Assembly: GCF_001746755.1 (NCBI RefSeq)
Contig: NZ_MCGG01000055.1
Span: 48,913 to 112,912 of the forward strand
Direction: 5' to 3'
Length of the DNA stretch: 64,000 bases
From: Magnetovibrio blakemorei
GTDB taxonomy: Bacteria > Pseudomonadota > Alphaproteobacteria > Rhodospirillales > Magnetovibrionaceae
In this document: one piece after another, positions 9,458 to 19,217 of the stretch
Position numbering within the stretch: position 1 is the stretch's first letter
How the letters are laid out: each line of letters begins with the position of its first letter
The notes under the pieces: generated by a model
Seen by the model: only the letters and a program-made list of their open reading frames with translations
Database searches by the model: none
Told to the model about the DNA's origin: nothing
Translations under genes and position numbers: made by a program

Positions 9458-9594
9458 CTCGAAAAAAGACTGGAACCATTGGTGTTATCAAACAGCACAT
9501 GACTTTCACCAAATAATTCTGTAAAAAAGTGCAGCGCAGCATTCTTTATGAGAGCATAATGGCGGCTGATCAGTTCGGAAGGAAGACAACCCAA

Positions 9595-10059
9595 ATGGGG
9601 AGAACCTCTGTCATGCAACGGCGCATCATTCCCGACGTTGTGTCCGCCCAAGACGTTGTGGCGCTCAACACGTCCAGTTCCGTTCACACCGCCGTGCAGG
9701 CCATGAGCACGCACAACATTGCGGCCATCGCTGTAACGGATGGAAACCAGCGCCTGCTGGGCATTGTGACCGAACGCGACATCACTCACCGCGTTCTTGC
9801 ATGTGGGCTCAACCCACTGAACACGCCATTGAGCGATATCATGACGGAAAATCCTGAACATCTGCGCCCCACGGACAGTTGTTTAGATGCCATCGAATTG
9901 ATGCTGTCGCGCAACATTCGTCACTTGCCGGTTATCGACATGGACCGTCGGGTCATTGCGGTGGTGTCCATGCGAGACCTGTTGGAAACCGCGTTGGAAG
10001 TCCTCAACATCGACATTGACGAAGCGCGCTACGACGCATTCGCCCCTGAAGAAGAATAG
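9595..10059 (+). CDS. CBS-domain pair protein
   Basis: The product is about 154 residues and is almost entirely a tandem CBS (Bateman) module. CBS1 includes VHTAVQAMSTHNIAAIAV and LGIVTERDITHRV; CBS2 includes LMLSRNIRHLPVID and VVSMRDLLE. Such stand-alone modules bind adenine nucleotides and regulate partner proteins. Possible starts are GTG 9529, ATG 9559, ATG 9595 and ATG 9613; 9595 is preferred because a GGAAGGAAG site lies at suitable distance. No partner is evident from the neighbours. Confidence 0.85.
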   Translation: MGRTSVMQRRIIPDVVSAQDVVALNTSSSVHTAVQAMSTHNIAAIAVTDGNQRLLGIVTERDITHRVLACGLNPLNTPLSDIMTENPEHLRPTDSCLDAIELMLSRNIRHLPVIDMDRRVIAVVSMRDLLETALEVLNIDIDEARYDAFAPEEE

Positions 10060-10100
10060 TCCTCAAGAACAAAACACACCGGACCAAAGGCGCAATGCCA

Positions 10101-10418
10101 TCAGTCTAACAATGAGCCTGTGCGGACCACACCCTGGGATTTCGGGCTCCGCTCCCGCTTTGCCAGACGTCCATGCCCCACACGCGCATGCCCGGCATCG
10201 GACGCCGCAGCGCGGAAGTAGCCGAGAATAAAGGTCCGAACTGCCGCCGTCCGGCTAGAGCCTTTGCGGTGCTGGTCGACGTGAGTGCAGGTCTCATGCA
10301 CGGTCATCTTTTCGCGTTCGCAAATTTCTTCGAGCGCCTCCCAGACATCTCTTTCTAGACGCAAGCTGGTGCGATGGCCATTTACGGACACGTTTCTGCT
10401 TTGAAGACGGCTATTCAT
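10101..10418 (-). CDS. Ribbon-helix-helix domain protein
   Basis: The 105-residue protein contains NVSVNGHRTSLRLERDVWEA, a beta strand and helix typical of the ribbon-helix-helix DNA-binding family common in alphaproteobacteria. It continues with ICEREKMTVHE and RTAAVRTFILGYFRAA. The tail after residue ~75 is Arg/Gly-rich and looks unstructured. The start at 10418 is chosen because it falls directly before the conserved domain. No toxin gene lies beside it, so antitoxin function is not supported. It may be a small transcriptional regulator. Confidence 0.78.
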   Translation of the reverse strand: MNSRLQSRNVSVNGHRTSLRLERDVWEALEEICEREKMTVHETCTHVDQHRKGSSRTAAVRTFILGYFRAAASDAGHARVGHGRLAKRERSPKSQGVVRTGSLLD

Positions 10419-10652
10419 ACCTGCGCGAGCCTCATTATTGATTGTTTCAATGTTTGGAAAGCAACATGCTTTCCCCATCCACATCGATCACGCGACAAGC
10501 GATATCCACCGATGTAACAAACCAACAATACGGACATGCAACGCACTTTTCAATTGTATATATTATCTACTCGTCAACCTTTTATAATAACAAAATGCAC
10601 TTGTTCAGAAAATTTGCCCCCATAATCGCGCCATAACGCTTTAAAGGCCCAT

Positions 10653-10928
10653 TTATTCCTTAACTTCGCTTGGAGAGAACGTCTTCAGTTCCAAAGCATG
10701 AATTTGAGCGGTCATTTCTTGGGCCAAGGCCGCATACACCATGCGCTGCCTCTGTACCCGACTTTGACCTTCGAAAGCGCTGGAGACCACGGTTACGGCA
10801 AAATGGCTTTCCCCACTGGGGTGCGCACCGGCATGGCCAGCATGCTTGGCACTGTTATCAATAACTTCAAGGTGCTCGGGGCTTAATGCCGCCGTCAATT
10901 TTTGTTCGATGGTCGTGCACACGCGCAT
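10653..10928 (-). CDS. bolA: BolA family protein
   Basis: The 91-residue product shows the BolA fold: an N-terminal helix (MRVCTTIEQKLTAAL), a loop with the H(A)GHAGAHP-like region, the signature ESHFAVTVVSSAFEGQSRVQRQRMVY, and a C-terminal IHALELKTFSP strand. BolA proteins act with monothiol glutaredoxins in Fe-S and iron handling and can bind DNA. The start at 10928 matches the usual N-terminus. It is divergent from the J-domain gene; this bolA/DnaJ-like pairing upstream of cobS is a recurrent alphaproteobacterial arrangement. Confidence 0.92.
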   Translation of the reverse strand: MRVCTTIEQKLTAALSPEHLEVIDNSAKHAGHAGAHPSGESHFAVTVVSSAFEGQSRVQRQRMVYAALAQEMTAQIHALELKTFSPSEVKE

Positions 10929-11084
10929 AATGTCATCCTCAATAGGGCTGTTCCTGGAAAGAGAAGTAAGGTATTTGTCCGCAAGATCAAGACCCAATGC
11001 AGCTCAACGCCCCCTATCGTGCGTCTTTATGCACGCAGGTGTGTGCAGCTTGCATGACGAACACGGAAGTCCCATAGTTAAAAT

Positions 11085-11702
11085 ATGGCCAACCAAGCAC
11101 GCAAACCTGGGCTAGACGCCCCGTTTAAAACGCGTTCCAAGCGTGCTCGTACGGAACAAGCGCCCAGTATGCGCGTCTGTGATCGGCAAGGCTGCTCACA
11201 AGAGGGCACTTTTCGCACCCACCGATCACCGCGCGAAATGGGCAGTCATGTGTGGTATTGCGACGACCACATCCGCGAACACAATAAGGCGTGGAATTAT
11301 TTTGACGGCCTCACCGACGAAGAAGTCGAAGCCGTCATCAAAAACGATACCGTCTGGCAACGCCCCACGTGGGAGCTGGGCTCCAAGGCCGACCAAGCGA
11401 AGGCCCGCGCTTTTGCCGCGGGGGGGCGCATTCAAGACGACTTTGGCCTGTTTAACGATGCAACGGGGCATACCCAAGATCAAAGAAAAAATCGCATTTT
11501 CCACCCCGACACCCCGGAAGCCAAGGCTTATGCGATCCTTGACCTGTCGCCCCCCATCACCATCGAAGATTTAAAGGCGCGCTATAAGAAGCTTGTCAAA
11601 CGCCACCATCCCGACGCCAACGGCGGCAGCAAGGAGGCGGAAGAGGCGTTCAAAGAAATCGCCCTTGCATATCAGACGATCCTGAAACACTTTAGTGGCT
11701 AG
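11085..11702 (+). CDS. J-domain (DnaJ-like) protein with C-terminal J domain
   Basis: This 205-residue protein carries a J domain at its C-terminus (about residues 145-203), with the HPD tripeptide in [10 protein letters not shown], which stimulates Hsp70/DnaK ATPase. The N-terminal part has a Cys pair near CDRQGC and a [18 protein letters not shown] segment that may bind metal. Placing the J domain at the C-terminus is typical of this alphaproteobacterial family. Its partner chaperone and client are unknown. cobS follows about 90 bp downstream. Confidence 0.88.
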   Translation: MANQARKPGLDAPFKTRSKRARTEQAPSMRVCDRQGCSQEGTFRTHRSPREMGSHVWYCDDHIREHNKAWNYFDGLTDEEVEAVIKNDTVWQRPTWELGSKADQAKARAFAAGGRIQDDFGLFNDATGHTQDQRKNRIFHPDTPEAKAYAILDLSPPITIEDLKARYKKLVKRHHPDANGGSKEAEEAFKEIALAYQTILKHFSG

Positions 11703-11791
11703 GGCAACGCCCCCTAAATCGTCTTTACTTCGCCTCCCCTGGGCACCGATACCCAAGCGCCATCGGGCCCAACACACAAACGGAATGCATT

Positions 11792-12796
11792 ATGACCGTC
11801 GCCATCAAAACAGCCGCGCACAAGTCCGCCTTTCCCTTAAGCGCCCCAGACATCAGCGTTGATGTGCGCCAGACCTTCGGTCTGGACGTGGACATGGAAA
11901 CGCCCGCCTTTTCCCAAGGTGAAGAGCACGTGCCCGCCATTGATGAAAACTATCAGTTTGATTTCGACACCACGTTGGCCATCTTGGCGGGTTTCAAGCA
12001 CAACCGCCGGGTGATGATTCAAGGCTATCACGGCACCGGAAAATCAACCCATATCGAACAAGTGGCGGCGCGTCTGAACTGGCCCATGATCCGCGTCAAC
12101 TTAGACAGTCACGTCAGCCGCATTGATTTGGTGGGCAAAGACGCCATCGTCTTAAAAGACGGTCAACAAGTAACGGAATTTCGCGAAGGCATTTTGCCGT
12201 GGGCATTGCAAAACCCGGTGGCGATTGTGTTCGACGAATACGACGCGGGCCGTCCCGACGTGATGTTCGTGATTCAGCGCGTTTTGGAAGTCGAAGGCAA
12301 ACTGACGTTGCTCGACCAAAGCCGCGTGATCAAACCGCACCCCTACTTTCGCCTGTTTTCCACCACCAACACCATCGGTCTGGGCGACACCACGGGGCTG
12401 TACCACGGCACCCAGCAAATCAACCAAGGGCAAATGGACCGTTGGAACATCGTCGCAACGTTGAACTACCTGCCCCACGATGATGAGACGAAAATCATTT
12501 TGTCCAAGGTCAAAGACTATCAAAATGACGAAGGCCGGGCCATCGTGTCCGCCATGGTGCGGGTGGCCGATCTCACCCGTGAAGGCTTTGTCAGCGGCGA
12601 CATCTCCACCGTTATGAGCCCGCGTACGGTTCTGACGTGGGCGGAAAATGCACAAATTTTCAGCGATGTCGGCACCGCATTCCGCATGAGTTTCCTCAAC
12701 AAATGCGACGAGATGGAACGCGCCATCGTGGCTGAATATTACCAGCGCTGCTTTAACAAAGAGCTGCCCGAATCGCTGATCAAAACCAAAACCTGA
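11792..12796 (+). CDS. cobS: Cobaltochelatase subunit CobS (AAA+ ATPase)
   Basis: CobS is the AAA+ ATPase of the aerobic CobNST cobaltochelatase, which inserts Co2+ into hydrogenobyrinate a,c-diamide for vitamin B12. The 334-residue protein has a Walker A motif GYHGTGKST at about residue 77, a Walker B motif IVFDEYDAG, and an N-terminal segment ([17 protein letters not shown]) diagnostic of CobS. The ATG at 11792 has a modest GGAA ribosome site. cobT follows 25 bp downstream. cobN is not adjacent. Confidence 0.95.
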   Translation: MTVAIKTAAHKSAFPLSAPDISVDVRQTFGLDVDMETPAFSQGEEHVPAIDENYQFDFDTTLAILAGFKHNRRVMIQGYHGTGKSTHIEQVAARLNWPMIRVNLDSHVSRIDLVGKDAIVLKDGQQVTEFREGILPWALQNPVAIVFDEYDAGRPDVMFVIQRVLEVEGKLTLLDQSRVIKPHPYFRLFSTTNTIGLGDTTGLYHGTQQINQGQMDRWNIVATLNYLPHDDETKIILSKVKDYQNDEGRAIVSAMVRVADLTREGFVSGDISTVMSPRTVLTWAENAQIFSDVGTAFRMSFLNKCDEMERAIVAEYYQRCFNKELPESLIKTKT

Positions 12797-12821
12797 GCCC
12801 AGCTGGAGAGCCCCTTAGGCC

Positions 12822-14696
12822 ATGTCCAAGGCAGAACCGCTCAACGAAACGCTGAAACGCGCCACCGCGTCAACGCTCAAGGCCATGAGCCAAAAGCGCG
12901 ACATGGTGGTGAGCTTCGCGCGCGGTCAAAGTGGGGCGTCGTATACGAACGCAGCCGCCATCTTGCCGGAACCCGAACCTGAACCGCATTTGAAGCCCAA
13001 CGATATTTTGCGTCTGCGCGGCCAATCGGATGCCTTGGCGATGCGTTTGCAGTTTCATGACAAAAATCTGCACAACCGTCTAATGCCTGCGGGTGACGAA
13101 GCCCGCAGTGTTTTCAATGCCTTAGAACAGGCGCGCGTCGAAGCGGTGGGTGGCCGCATCTACCCCGGTGCCGGACACAACATGGCGACCATGCACGAAC
13201 AGGCCGCCGCCCCATTTCGCACCGTGTTTGATCGCGACCCTCAACACATGGCCCAGGCTTTGGCCATGATGGCTCGCGAACGTTTTACGGGGGAAACTAT
13301 TCCCGAAGCGGCAGGGACGCTGATTGAACAATGGCGTCCTTGGTTGGACACCAAAGCCCCTGGGCAACTGGACAAGCTGGCACAAGCGCTCGCCAACCAA
13401 GCCGACTTCGCGCGGGAAGCCGGCATGTTGATGAAAGCGCTTGAACTGCTGAACGAACTGCCCGGCGAAAGTGAATCCGACGCACAATCTGACAACGATG
13501 CACAAAACCAAGACCAGGACGATCAAACGTCCGATGACGAAAGTCCGGAAGGCAGCGACGATCAAGACGGTGCGGGCGCGGTGGGCACTGATGCGCTCAG
13601 CGCTGAGTTTTCCGACGGCCTTGACGGCGATGGTGGACAAGACGAAGACATGATGACGGGCGGCGAAACGCCTGCGGGTCCCACCGAGCATGACGATGCC
13701 TGGCCGCTGAACGCCCCCAACGACAACAAGCCCTACCGCCCTTACACCACCCAATTCGATCAAGTGATCGACGCGGAGGACTTAAGTGAAGCGGACGAGT
13801 TGCACCGCCTGCGTGAACAGCTCGATCGGCAATTGGACAAACTGCAAGGGGTGGTGACCAAACTCGCCAATCGCCTGCAACGGCGCTTGCTGGCCAAGCA
13901 AACCCGATCATGGGAATTCGATTTGGAAGAAGGCTTACTGGATGTCGCGCGGCTGTCGCGGGTGGTGATTGACCCCTATGCGCCGCTGTCGTTCAAAGAA
14001 GAAAAAGACGCTGATTTCCGCGATACCGTGGTGTCGTTGCTGATTGATAATTCCGGCTCCATGCGCGGACGGCCGATCACCATCGCCGCCATCAGTGCAG
14101 ATGTCATGGCGCGCACCCTGGAACGCTGTGGCGTCAAAGTCGAAATCTTGGGATTTACCACCCGCGCCTGGAAAGGCGGGCTGTCGCGTGAGCATTGGGT
14201 TGAACAGCACAAACCGGAAAACCCCGGTCGCCTGAACGATTTGCGCCACATCATCTACAAAGCCGCCGATGCCCCATGGCGGCGCGTGCGGCGCAATTTG
14301 GGGCTGATGCTGAAAGAAGGCATTCTTAAGGAAAACATCGATGGTGAGGCCTTGATGTGGGCGCACAACCGGTTGCTGGCCCGCCCCGAACAACGGCGTA
14401 TTTTGATGGTGATTTCCGACGGTGCGCCGGTCGATGACGCCACCCTCAGCGTCAATCCCGGCAATTATTTAGAACGCCACCTGCGCGATGCCATTGAATG
14501 GATCGAAACCAAATCCTCGGTTGAACTGATCGCCATCGGCATCGGTCACGATGTCACGCGCTATTACAAACACGCCGTGACGCTGCTGGACGCCGAAGAC
14601 TTAGGCGGCACAATCATGTCGGAACTGGCTGATTTGTTTGATGAAGACAGCAAAACTTCCGCGCAAAAGAAGCACCGGAAACATCGCGCTTTATAA
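12822..14696 (+). CDS. cobT: Cobaltochelatase subunit CobT (VWA protein)
   Basis: CobT pairs with CobS in a ring complex that energises CobN during cobalt insertion. The 624 residues divide into an N-terminal helical domain (1-215), a very acidic Asp/Glu/Ser/Gln-rich linker (about 215-300, typical of CobT), and a C-terminal von Willebrand A domain with the MIDAS motif DNSGSMRG near residue 408. The gene lies just after cobS and shares its strand, so they are one operon. A cobalamin riboswitch is not visible upstream. Confidence 0.94.
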   Translation: MSKAEPLNETLKRATASTLKAMSQKRDMVVSFARGQSGASYTNAAAILPEPEPEPHLKPNDILRLRGQSDALAMRLQFHDKNLHNRLMPAGDEARSVFNALEQARVEAVGGRIYPGAGHNMATMHEQAAAPFRTVFDRDPQHMAQALAMMARERFTGETIPEAAGTLIEQWRPWLDTKAPGQLDKLAQALANQADFAREAGMLMKALELLNELPGESESDAQSDNDAQNQDQDDQTSDDESPEGSDDQDGAGAVGTDALSAEFSDGLDGDGGQDEDMMTGGETPAGPTEHDDAWPLNAPNDNKPYRPYTTQFDQVIDAEDLSEADELHRLREQLDRQLDKLQGVVTKLANRLQRRLLAKQTRSWEFDLEEGLLDVARLSRVVIDPYAPLSFKEEKDADFRDTVVSLLIDNSGSMRGRPITIAAISADVMARTLERCGVKVEILGFTTRAWKGGLSREHWVEQHKPENPGRLNDLRHIIYKAADAPWRRVRRNLGLMLKEGILKENIDGEALMWAHNRLLARPEQRRILMVISDGAPVDDATLSVNPGNYLERHLRDAIEWIETKSSVELIAIGIGHDVTRYYKHAVTLLDAEDLGGTIMSELADLFDEDSKTSAQKKHRKHRAL

Positions 14697-14828
14697 AAAC
14701 AGCGAACATAATTCTTGCCTCTTGTCCTATATCGCATAAGATCAATGTAATGAAAGCGAACGTAAAGTTCGTATACGATTTGCAACGGGACATTGAACCC
14801 GGCCGATAGAGTGGCCGACCATGAGTCC

Positions 14829-15296
14829 ATGAAAAGGATGAACTTGATACGCGTGCAGTTCTCACGTGCAATCCGGTACATGCGCAACACCCTTCAGATT
14901 TCACATCGGGGTGCGGCGCAAATGGCGTTGTTCGCCATGCTTTTCCAGGCCATGGTCCCGCTGAGTGTGGCCATCCCGCTTCCGGCGGATTCGGACCTTC
15001 ATGATGGTCGTTCCGCCTCCAACTTCTACCTCGTAATTTGCACGGCCTTTGGTGCACAGTCCCAAGCGGACGTTTCCGGGGAACCTCTGGACAAGGTTCC
15101 TTCCGACGTTATGCCTTGGGACTGCCCGGTCTGCCAAGTGCAGACCATCGCCCAAGGACTGGTTCCGCCGTCGCCCCAGGTGACGTTCATCCCCTCCTTC
15201 CTCCCTCGGGGATGCCCATTACCTGATGCGCGCGACCAACGAACTGCGCTTTGGAGCGCCGCGCCCGGCCAAGCCCGCGCCCCGCCCCTGGCTTAA
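14829..15296 (+). CDS. DUF2946-type predicted exported protein
   Basis: The 155-residue product has a basic N-terminus, a hydrophobic stretch MALFAMLFQAMVPLSVAIP (about residues 36-54) resembling a signal or anchor, a CPVC motif near the middle and a Pro-rich end (RAPPLA). This pattern matches the DUF2946 family, often found near copper-handling genes. Here it lies directly upstream of a PCu(A)C copper chaperone, which supports a metal-related role by context. The start is uncertain: ATGs at 14829, 14838 and 14880 and an upstream in-frame start at 14793 are possible. The CPVC pair could bind metal, but that is inference. Confidence 0.65.
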   Translation: MKRMNLIRVQFSRAIRYMRNTLQISHRGAAQMALFAMLFQAMVPLSVAIPLPADSDLHDGRSASNFYLVICTAFGAQSQADVSGEPLDKVPSDVMPWDCPVCQVQTIAQGLVPPSPQVTFIPSFLPRGCPLPDARDQRTALWSAAPGQARAPPLA

Positions 15297-15462
15297 CCCA
15301 CACTTACTTCCCAACCAATCCGCACTCAGGCCGGCAATTAGGACGGTCGGCCTGGGTGTGTGATGGTGCTAATCTATTCACTGTTTTTATGCCGCCCATG
15401 CCCCGCGCCACCGCGCTGAATGGTCTGAGCGATGCTCTGCAAAATTTTAAGGATCACACAAC

Positions 15463-16011
15463 ATGTACACGTTCAAATCACTTTTTGCCGCCACCGCACT
15501 TGCCGCCGTGACCTTTTCGGGCGCTGCCCTGGCCGGTGACATGACGATCTCCCAGCCTTGGGCACGGGCCTCTGCAGGCATGGCCAAAGCAGGCGCGGCA
15601 TTCATGACCCTTCACAATGATACGGGCATGGACGACACCCTGATCGCCGCAAAATCTGACGTGGCATCGCGCGTTGAACTGCACACCCACCTGATGGAAG
15701 GCGGAGTGATGAAAATGCGCGAAGTCAAAGGTGGCATTCCCGTCAAAAACGGCGCGTCCCAAGACCTTAAACCCGGCAGCTACCACGTGATGTTTATGGG
15801 CCTGAAGGCGCCGTTTCAAGAAAACAGCACCTTCCCCGTGACATTGGTGTTTGAACACGCGGGCGAAAAATCCATTGTCGTTGAAGTCAAAGGCCCCGGC
15901 GCCATGTCAGGCGCCATGTCAGGTGATATGACGCCGCACAATATGGGCGGCATGAAGCAAATGAAGCAGATGCAGGAAATGCAACACTCCACCATGCCTC
16001 CGATGAAGTAA
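15463..16011 (+). CDS. Periplasmic PCu(A)C copper chaperone
   Basis: PCu(A)C proteins bind Cu(I) in the periplasm and deliver it, notably to cytochrome oxidase. The 182-residue protein has a signal peptide ending near ALAGDM (residue ~24). The family's copper-binding His/Met motif is visible as VELHTHLMEGGVMKMREV and, about 20 residues on, YHVMFMGLK. It ends in an unusual Met/Gln-rich tail (residues ~148-182, repeated GAMSG and MKQMQEM elements), which may add copper ligands. It follows the DUF2946 gene and ends in a clear terminator. Confidence 0.92.
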   Translation: MYTFKSLFAATALAAVTFSGAALAGDMTISQPWARASAGMAKAGAAFMTLHNDTGMDDTLIAAKSDVASRVELHTHLMEGGVMKMREVKGGIPVKNGASQDLKPGSYHVMFMGLKAPFQENSTFPVTLVFEHAGEKSIVVEVKGPGAMSGAMSGDMTPHNMGGMKQMKQMQEMQHSTMPPMK

Positions 16012-16030
16012 TCGCTTTTAGCTTCCATTA

Positions 16031-16064
16031 AAAAGGCCGGGGCTTATCGCTCCGGCCTTTTTTT
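16031..16064 (+). terminator. Terminator after the copper chaperone gene
   Basis: A 9-bp stem (16032-16040 with 16052-16060) around an 11-base loop is followed by a T run to 16064. The flanking A run at 16029-16034 could make it work for hupE as well, which converges from the other side. Confidence 0.85.
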
Positions 16065-16093
16065 CTGCATTTTTTCAAATGAAAACGGGGGCG

Positions 16094-16681
16094 TCAGGAA
16101 ATCGCCATGCTGACCCCGGCAGCCGCGATCGCCGCACCACCGACACGCGCCACAAGCATCGCAGACTTTTCAATATACGCGCGCAGAGCCAGGCTGAGCC
16201 CCATCCCCAAGGCGTGAAGCGTCGCCGTTACCAGAATGAAGCCAATGCTGTATTGTGCGCCGTGTGCATTCATGGGCATTTCCGTGCCGTGTGCATATCC
16301 ATGAAACAAGGCGAATACCCCGACCAGCGCCATGGCAGCCGACAACGGCATTTTGCCGCCCCAAGCAACCACAGCGCCCAAAATAATCACGGAACCAATA
16401 ATGCCTTGTTCAACAAAAGGCACACCAACACCAGTGACACCAAGAACGCCCCCCAATGCCATCACCGACACAAAGCTGGCAGGCACCAACCACAGGCCAC
16501 GCCCCCCCAACTGGACCGCCAAAACACCCACCGCAACCATGACCAAAATATGATCCAAGCCGCTGATCGGGTGAGAAAGGCCTGCCAGAAGGCCACTGAC
16601 CTCACCGGCCCCCGTATGCGCCATCGCCGGGCTCGCCAATAAAGTCACCAATCCTGCAAATCCAAAAATCACACGTTTCAT
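16094..16681 (-). CDS. hupE: HupE/UreJ family nickel/cobalt transporter
   Basis: HupE/UreJ proteins are small membrane proteins for Ni2+ (or Co2+) uptake, supplying hydrogenase or urease. The 195-residue product has a signal-like first segment ending ASPAMAHTG and about six further hydrophobic helices. The family signature is visible as HPISGLDHILVMVAVG, with further His residues in FHGYAHGTEMP. The ATG at 16681 is chosen because GGGGA lies about 9 bases before it. It is divergent from nikR, with a probable NikR box between them, which strengthens a nickel role. No hydrogenase or urease genes are in this window. Confidence 0.9.
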   Translation of the reverse strand: MKRVIFGFAGLVTLLASPAMAHTGAGEVSGLLAGLSHPISGLDHILVMVAVGVLAVQLGGRGLWLVPASFVSVMALGGVLGVTGVGVPFVEQGIIGSVIILGAVVAWGGKMPLSAAMALVGVFALFHGYAHGTEMPMNAHGAQYSIGFILVTATLHALGMGLSLALRAYIEKSAMLVARVGGAAIAAAGVSMAIS

Positions 16682-16731
16682 CTTCAATCCCCTGTATAGT
16701 TAGAAACTTATGTTTCAATAACAAAAAGCGA

Positions 16732-16758
16732 GTATGACGAATCTTATATTAATCATAT
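16732..16758. promoter_or_regulatory. Probable NikR operator between hupE and nikR
   Basis: GTATGA at 16732-16737 is followed after 15 bases by TCATAT at 16753-16758. This closely resembles the known NikR recognition pattern GTATGA-N16-TCATAC, with one base less spacing and one mismatch. It sits between the divergent nickel transporter and nikR genes, so nickel-dependent repression of one or both is likely. Its position also argues against starting nikR at the ATG at 16734. Confidence 0.65.
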
Positions 16759-16778
16759 TCAGATTTTTGGGGCGTGCA

Positions 16779-17207
16779 ATGAAAGAAAAAAAAATGATGG
16801 AACGGGTCACCATCACACTCGATGCAGACCTGTTGTCGCAGTTCGATGCTTACATGGACAAACACGGCTATGACAATCGTTCGGAAGGCATTCGTGATGC
16901 GATTCGCCAACTTCTGGCCGATGACCGGATCGCCGCCGACGAAAACGCCCCGTGTGTAGGGTGTGTCACATACGTCTACGATCACCAAGAACGCCTGCTG
17001 TCCTCACGACTGATGGAAGCCCAACACCATCACCACGACGTTCCCGCCGCAACGTTGCATCTGCATATTGATGAAAGAAACTGCCTAGAGGCCACGGTGC
17101 TGAGAGGCTCTGTCAAAGATGTGCGCCACCTGTCCAATCACTTGACCTCACAGACCGGGGTCAAGCATGGCCGCCTGCACCTCATTCCCGTGGACGCACC
17201 GAAATAA
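16779..17207 (+). CDS. nikR: Nickel-responsive regulator NikR
   Basis: NikR is a ribbon-helix-helix repressor that binds DNA when its C-terminal ACT-like domain holds Ni2+. Visible features are the RHH segment RVTITLDADLLSQFDAYMDK, then NRSEGIRDAIR. The nickel domain includes YDHQERLLSSRLMEAQHHHHD, with the H-x13-H-x-H-x5-C nickel ligands satisfied by His residues in this part, LHLHID, and Cys in ERNCLEATVL. The likely start is ATG 16779 or 16797; an upstream ATG lies in the operator. Length (142 aa) fits the family. Confidence 0.93.
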   Translation: MKEKKMMERVTITLDADLLSQFDAYMDKHGYDNRSEGIRDAIRQLLADDRIAADENAPCVGCVTYVYDHQERLLSSRLMEAQHHHHDVPAATLHLHIDERNCLEATVLRGSVKDVRHLSNHLTSQTGVKHGRLHLIPVDAPK

Positions 17208-17216
17208 AAGACGGCC

Positions 17217-18200
17217 CTAAGCCCAAGGCCCTCGTTTGCCTGGGCGGGCGCGGGTACGCGCCCCGGCGCGGGGCACGGAACTGGATCGCCGAGAACGTTG
17301 CTCGGGCCTTTCTGGGTGGGGTTGGTGGGCACGTACAGATGTGGGCGCCTCTTGGGCCATGTCTTCCGCCAACGCCTGCAACCGGGCGATGCGGTTTTTC
17401 ATGTTGGGGTGGGTGGAAAACAGATTGTCCATGGATTTGGTGTGCAGCGGATTGACGATAAACATATGCGCCGTGGCTGGATTTTGCTCGGCCCGCGCAT
17501 TATCGATGTGCTTGGCCCCTTGCTCCAATTTGGCCAGTGCGGACGCCAACCACGATGGTTGGCCACATATTTCGCTGCCGATACGATCGGCCTCGTATTC
17601 CCGAGTACGGGAAATGGCCATCTGCACCATCATTGCCGCCAGCGGAGCCAAGATCATCACCAAGATGACACCGACGATCCCCAACGGGTTATTGCGACTA
17701 TCGCCGCGGCCAAAAAACATCGCGAAATTGGCGAGCATCGACAGCGCACCGGCAATCGTTGCGGTCACGGTCATAATCAGCGTATCGCGGTTTTTCACAT
17801 GCGCCAATTCGTGCGCCATAACCCCCGCCAACTCGCTGGGGCTCAAAAGCTTCAACAGCCCTGACGTTGCCGCCACGGCAGCATTTTGCGGGTTGCGCCC
17901 GGTGGCAAAGGCATTGGGCTGGTCTTCGTCAATGATGTAAACCTTGGGCATCGGCAGGCCGGCTTGACGCGACAACATCGCCACCAAGTCGTAAAACTCA
18001 GGCTGCGCGCCCCGGCTGACTTCGCGCGCGCCATACATCTTGAGGACCATTTTATCGGATGACCAATAGGCCCAGAAATTCACCCCAATGCCAAACACCA
18101 GGGCAATCGCCATACCCGTCTCGCCGCCCAGCATCAGGCCTGCGCCCATAAATAGCGCCATCAGGCCTGCCAGCAAAATGGCCGTGCGCATGTAACCCAT
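17217..18200 (-). CDS. htpX: Zinc metalloprotease HtpX
   Basis: HtpX is an inner-membrane M48 protease that degrades damaged membrane proteins, with its active site facing the cytoplasm. The 327-residue protein begins [17 protein letters not shown], has four hydrophobic segments, and carries [10 protein letters not shown] (HEXXH) near residue 129 with the third zinc ligand in the downstream EYEADRIG. The C-terminal ~45 residues are Arg/Pro/Ser-rich and not part of the core. The start ATG has an AAAGGA site upstream. It converges with nikR, leaving only 9 bp between stops. Confidence 0.95.
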   Translation of the reverse strand: MGYMRTAILLAGLMALFMGAGLMLGGETGMAIALVFGIGVNFWAYWSSDKMVLKMYGAREVSRGAQPEFYDLVAMLSRQAGLPMPKVYIIDEDQPNAFATGRNPQNAAVAATSGLLKLLSPSELAGVMAHELAHVKNRDTLIMTVTATIAGALSMLANFAMFFGRGDSRNNPLGIVGVILVMILAPLAAMMVQMAISRTREYEADRIGSEICGQPSWLASALAKLEQGAKHIDNARAEQNPATAHMFIVNPLHTKSMDNLFSTHPNMKNRIARLQALAEDMAQEAPTSVRAHQPHPERPEQRSRRSSSVPRAGARTRARPGKRGPWA

Positions 18201-18411
18201 CAAAAGTCCTTTCGCCTAAGCATCAAATGCTGTGCATCAAACGTATTGTGTTCCTAGCCCGTGAGATAGGCGCGCCCCCCCTTGGGCGTCAAGACCCGTA
18301 CTTCACAATAGACCGCATCAGGAAATGCGGGTTTTGCTTTACCGTTTGCCTGAAACCCAGTTAAAATGCCCTCCACTTTGGCCCACGTCTCAATCAACAA
18401 TCGGACAACCG

Positions 18412-19200
18412 ATGCAAATGACTTTTAATCTTGATCTCATCATCCCCGCGCGCGAGCGTTTGGCCCGACATCCCGTTTACGAATCCGTGCGTACGGTCAA
18501 CGATTTACGCGTGTTTATGCAGCACCATGTCTTTTCAGTGTGGGATTTCATGTCGCTGGGCAAAACCCTGCAAAACGAGCTCGCCCCCATCCAGGTGCCC
18601 TGGGCCCCCAAGGGTGACCCGGTGGTGCGCCGCTTCATCAATTCAATTATTTTGGAAGAAGAGACCGACGTGGGCCTGCCCGACAGCGGCCCGGAATTTC
18701 TCAGCCATTATGAGCTCTATCTAACCGCCATGGGTGAAATTGGCGCAAACACCGATACCGTGCAAGCTTTTGTCAACGTGGCTGCCAGCAAAGGCATTCA
18801 CAAAGCCCTCAGCACCGAGGCTCTTCCCGATGCGTCGCGGGCCTTTACATCCCAGACCTTTGCCTTCATTGAAACGGGCAAACCCCATATTGTGGCAGCG
18901 GCGTTTGCGCTGGGACGCGAGCACATCATCCCCACCATGTTTCGCTCAATCCTCAAAGACATGTCGATCACTGCCGATGATGCACCGGCCTTTCACTTCT
19001 ATCTGGAACGCCACATTCATTTAGACGAAGATTTTCACGCGCCATTGTCCTTGCGCATGTTGGACGCCTTCATCGATGGCGATGCCAAAAAAGCCCGCGA
19101 GGCCGAAGAGGCCGCCCTGCAGGCGCTTGAGGCACGGACGCGGTTTTGGGATGGTGTCTTTGAGGCCCTGCCCGGCAACCAGGAAGCCGCAGCGCAGTAA
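18412..19200 (+). CDS. DUF3050 family protein
   Basis: The ~262-residue product matches the DUF3050 pattern, an all-helical, haem-oxygenase-like fold of unknown activity. Supporting segments are LARHPVYESVRTVNDLRVFM, HHVFSVWDFMSLGKTLQ, EEETDVG, and later HFYLERHIHLDEDFHAPLS; the conserved His/Glu positions may form a metal site. The ATG at 18412 precedes the conserved domain, although ribosome-site support is weak. It is a lone gene, convergent with the FecR-domain gene. Confidence 0.8.
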   Translation: MQMTFNLDLIIPARERLARHPVYESVRTVNDLRVFMQHHVFSVWDFMSLGKTLQNELAPIQVPWAPKGDPVVRRFINSIILEEETDVGLPDSGPEFLSHYELYLTAMGEIGANTDTVQAFVNVAASKGIHKALSTEALPDASRAFTSQTFAFIETGKPHIVAAAFALGREHIIPTMFRSILKDMSITADDAPAFHFYLERHIHLDEDFHAPLSLRMLDAFIDGDAKKAREAEEAALQALEARTRFWDGVFEALPGNQEAAAQ

Positions 19201-19217
19201 CGCGCTAAAGGTTCGAC

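Noticed and set aside
10101..10418. Antitoxin of a toxin-antitoxin pair
   Set aside because: The ribbon-helix-helix protein has no small toxin partner adjacent; neighbours are a CBS protein and BolA.
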